NCBI GenBank assembly: GCA_002409215.1
Contig: DHUO01000029.1
Coordinates: 11,844 to 25,287 of the forward strand
Reading direction: 5' to 3'
Source of the DNA: Candidatus Dojkabacteria bacterium UBA5232
GTDB taxonomy: Bacteria; Patescibacteriota; Dojkabacteria; SC72
DNA length: 13,444 nt
The notes under the pieces are model-generated. The model made no database searches, had not been told where the DNA came from, and saw only the letters and a list, made by a program, of their open reading frames with translations. Both the position numbers and the translations under genes were made by a program. Below, piece by piece: positions 12,248-13,444 of this stretch; position 1 is the first letter of the stretch, and the number at the start of each line of letters is the position of its first letter.

Positions 12248-13000
12248 ATGGAAAAAGCAATCCTACAGTTCTTAGAAGGTATTACCAAAATAGATTTTAA
12301 TTTTGTATGGACACTCTTAGTAATGGCTTTGGTAATATTCTGGATAGTAGTGTTATATTGGGTCTGGCTAGATTCTGGAGACAGAACTGCAAGTATTGGT
12401 GCTAGAATAGGATATGTTCTTCTATCTCTCCTCCTCTTTATCCCAGGATTAATAATATATATTCTCATTAGACCTCCTCAAACATTAGAAGAAATATATT
12501 GGGCAGATTTAGAAAGAAGATACCTAAAGTATGAAACTTCAGAATTGGGAGATTGTGTAAGATGTGGAACTCAACTGTATCCCGGTTACACATATTGTCC
12601 TAATTGTAGATTACTTCTGAAGATTAAATGTCCGAATTGTACTGTTGAAATGGATAAAAATTGTAAATACTGTCCTTCATGTGGATATACAATGAGAAAG
12701 AAATTAGAATCTACTTCTGAGGAAAAAGCTCCTTCCAAAGAGGTAATGGAAGAACAGATTCAAGCATCAAAAGATGAGGCAGTTGAGACAGTCAAGGCTA
12801 AAAGAGTTAGATATTCAGAGAGTGGTGGAGTAGCAGTAAGAATAGGTGATGGTATTATCAATTTCTTCTCTTCTCTTTTCAAAAAGAATGAAAATGAGGA
12901 GGAGAAAGAAGACATTGAGCTAGAAGAGAAGAAGCCTGAAACTGAAACAAAGGAAGGATTTAAAAAGTCCAAGAAGAAGAAAAACAGAAAAAGAAGATAG
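12248..13000 (+). CDS. two-TM membrane protein with double zinc ribbon and charged tail
   Basis: In this 250-residue protein two hydrophobic helices (about 18-40 and 52-74; the second reads GYVLLSLLLFIPGLIIYILI, PLDc_N-like) are followed by two zinc ribbons. Ribbon one is C103-x2-C106 with C117-x2-C120; ribbon two is C128-x2-C131 with C142-x2-C145, plus an extra C139. The rest is low-complexity: an acidic/alanine part, a short hydrophobic patch IINFFSSLFKK and a very basic end (KKSKKKKNRKRR). Proteins of this layout are common in CPR genomes, without known function as far as I recall. The ribbons would face the cytoplasm if both helices cross the membrane as a hairpin. The gene starts 23 bp after tRNA-Leu, with no terminator between them. 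Ends in TAG. Confidence 0.7.
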   Translation: MEKAILQFLEGITKIDFNFVWTLLVMALVIFWIVVLYWVWLDSGDRTASIGARIGYVLLSLLLFIPGLIIYILIRPPQTLEEIYWADLERRYLKYETSELGDCVRCGTQLYPGYTYCPNCRLLLKIKCPNCTVEMDKNCKYCPSCGYTMRKKLESTSEEKAPSKEVMEEQIQASKDEAVETVKAKRVRYSESGGVAVRIGDGIINFFSSLFKKNENEEEKEDIELEEKKPETETKEGFKKSKKKKNRKRR

Positions 13001-13017
13001 CCTTCTGATATGATATT

Positions 13018-13038
13018 AATACTTAATTAACGAGTATT
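13018..13038. repeat. short inverted repeat before the Lgt-like gene
   Basis: AATACT (13018-13023) and AGTATT (13033-13038) can form a 6-bp stem with a 9-base loop, ending 6 bp before the ATG at 13045. It is too weak and A/T-rich for a terminator; a regulatory role is possible but unproven. Confidence 0.3.
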
Positions 13039-13044
13039 CTGTTA

Positions 13045-13444
13045 ATGGAATGGTTGCTTAATACAGTTAAAAATGCGGTACTTTGGTTAGGTCCAACGAC
13101 CACTCTTGTAATAATAGTAATTCTAGGACTATATATCTTTTGGAAAGAGTGTTCTAGAAGTCGAAAGAACAATTCATCAGTATTTGATATATATCTACTT
13201 TCATTATCTGGAGGTTTAATTCTAGCTAGAATAGCCCATATCTTGATGCATAGTGGAGAGTATTTTAAGAACATTTGGTATTGGTTACCGTATGAAAAAT
13301 ATGGAGAGCAGATATATCTCTTCAGGCTTCTTCCTTGGAGGTTGCTAAGAATATGGGATGGTGGTTTAGACCTTCTCTATCTTTTTGTTGGAATGATACT
13401 GATTCAAACATTTTTGGTAACTATTAAAAAGAAATGGAAATGGA
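13045..13444 (+). CDS. Lgt-like multi-pass membrane protein (3'-truncated by window edge)
   Basis: An ATG at 13045 opens a frame of 133 codons that runs off the window without a stop. The first transmembrane helix is about residues 18-35 (TTTLVIIVILGLYIFW, approximately), followed by a basic loop, a second helix (about 48-66; LLSLSGGLILARIAHILMH) and a third near the end (LDLLYLFVGMILIQTFLV). GGLILARIAHIL and RIWDGGLDLLYLFVG resemble the Lgt (prolipoprotein diacylglyceryl transferase) phrases 'GGxxGARxxYVL' and 'IWxGGLSFHGG', but the key HGG is not seen. It may be a divergent Lgt or an Lgt-fold paralogue. It follows the zinc-ribbon gene by 44 bp in the same direction. The remaining sequence is needed to see the catalytic Arg residues. 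Confidence 0.55.
   Translation, partial: MEWLLNTVKNAVLWLGPTTTLVIIVILGLYIFWKECSRSRKNNSSVFDIYLLSLSGGLILARIAHILMHSGEYFKNIWYWLPYEKYGEQIYLFRLLPWRLLRIWDGGLDLLYLFVGMILIQTFLVTIKKKWKW

Noticed and set aside
13023..13274. 83-codon minus-strand frame
   Set aside because: Antisense to the Lgt-like gene, whose membrane pattern is the more convincing reading.

Overview
The window looks like ordinary chromosomal DNA from a Patescibacteria (Candidate Phyla Radiation) genome. The evidence is AT-rich coding sequence, compact housekeeping operons, lineage-typical membrane and zinc-ribbon proteins, and an rpsF-ssb-rpsR operon that ends in a terminator with no rplI (bL9) after it. Microgenomates, Katanobacteria or Dojkabacteria would fit, but the lineage is inference. 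Standard genetic code fits: no recognised gene has an in-frame TGA, and every complete gene ends in TAA or TAG. Shine-Dalgarno sequences are almost absent, and several genes have a -10 box so close to the ATG that a leaderless mRNA is likely.

Layout. 1-558: 3' half of ychF. 559-1229: a gene-poor 671 bp stretch that is not empty; it holds nested inverted repeats, a consensus-like minus-strand promoter, a 50-nt nested hairpin and an 88-codon minus-strand frame without a standard start. 1230-2476: rpsF-ssb-rpsR with its own promoter and a strong intrinsic terminator. 2572-4951: two overlapping genes of unknown function, a probable actin-fold (ASKHA, MutL/GlmL-like) protein and a protein with lipoyl-like hybrid motifs and a KOW-like end. 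4999-7389: two membrane-anchored proteases, an S41/CtpA type and an HtrA type. 7372-9613, minus strand: rpmE-prfA-prmC, where PrmC methylates the GGQ glutamine of the release factor encoded next to it. 9614-9851: a divergent control region with a perfect 19-bp inverted repeat. 9852-12086, plus strand: a CsoR/FrmR-like regulator lacking the metal ligands, a metallo-beta-lactamase-fold protein that has lost its metal site, and the replicative helicase gene dnaB one base downstream. 12141-12224: tRNA-Leu(CAA). 12248-13444: a two-TM double-zinc-ribbon protein, then the start of an Lgt-like membrane protein cut by the window edge.

Most of the window serves replication (dnaB, ssb), translation (rpsF, rpsR, rpmE, prfA, prmC, ychF, tRNA-Leu) and envelope protein quality control. 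The parts most worth a second look are the minus-strand unit at 665-1143, the inverted repeat around the CsoR-like gene, the degenerate MBL protein linked to dnaB, and the ASKHA/KOW gene pair.
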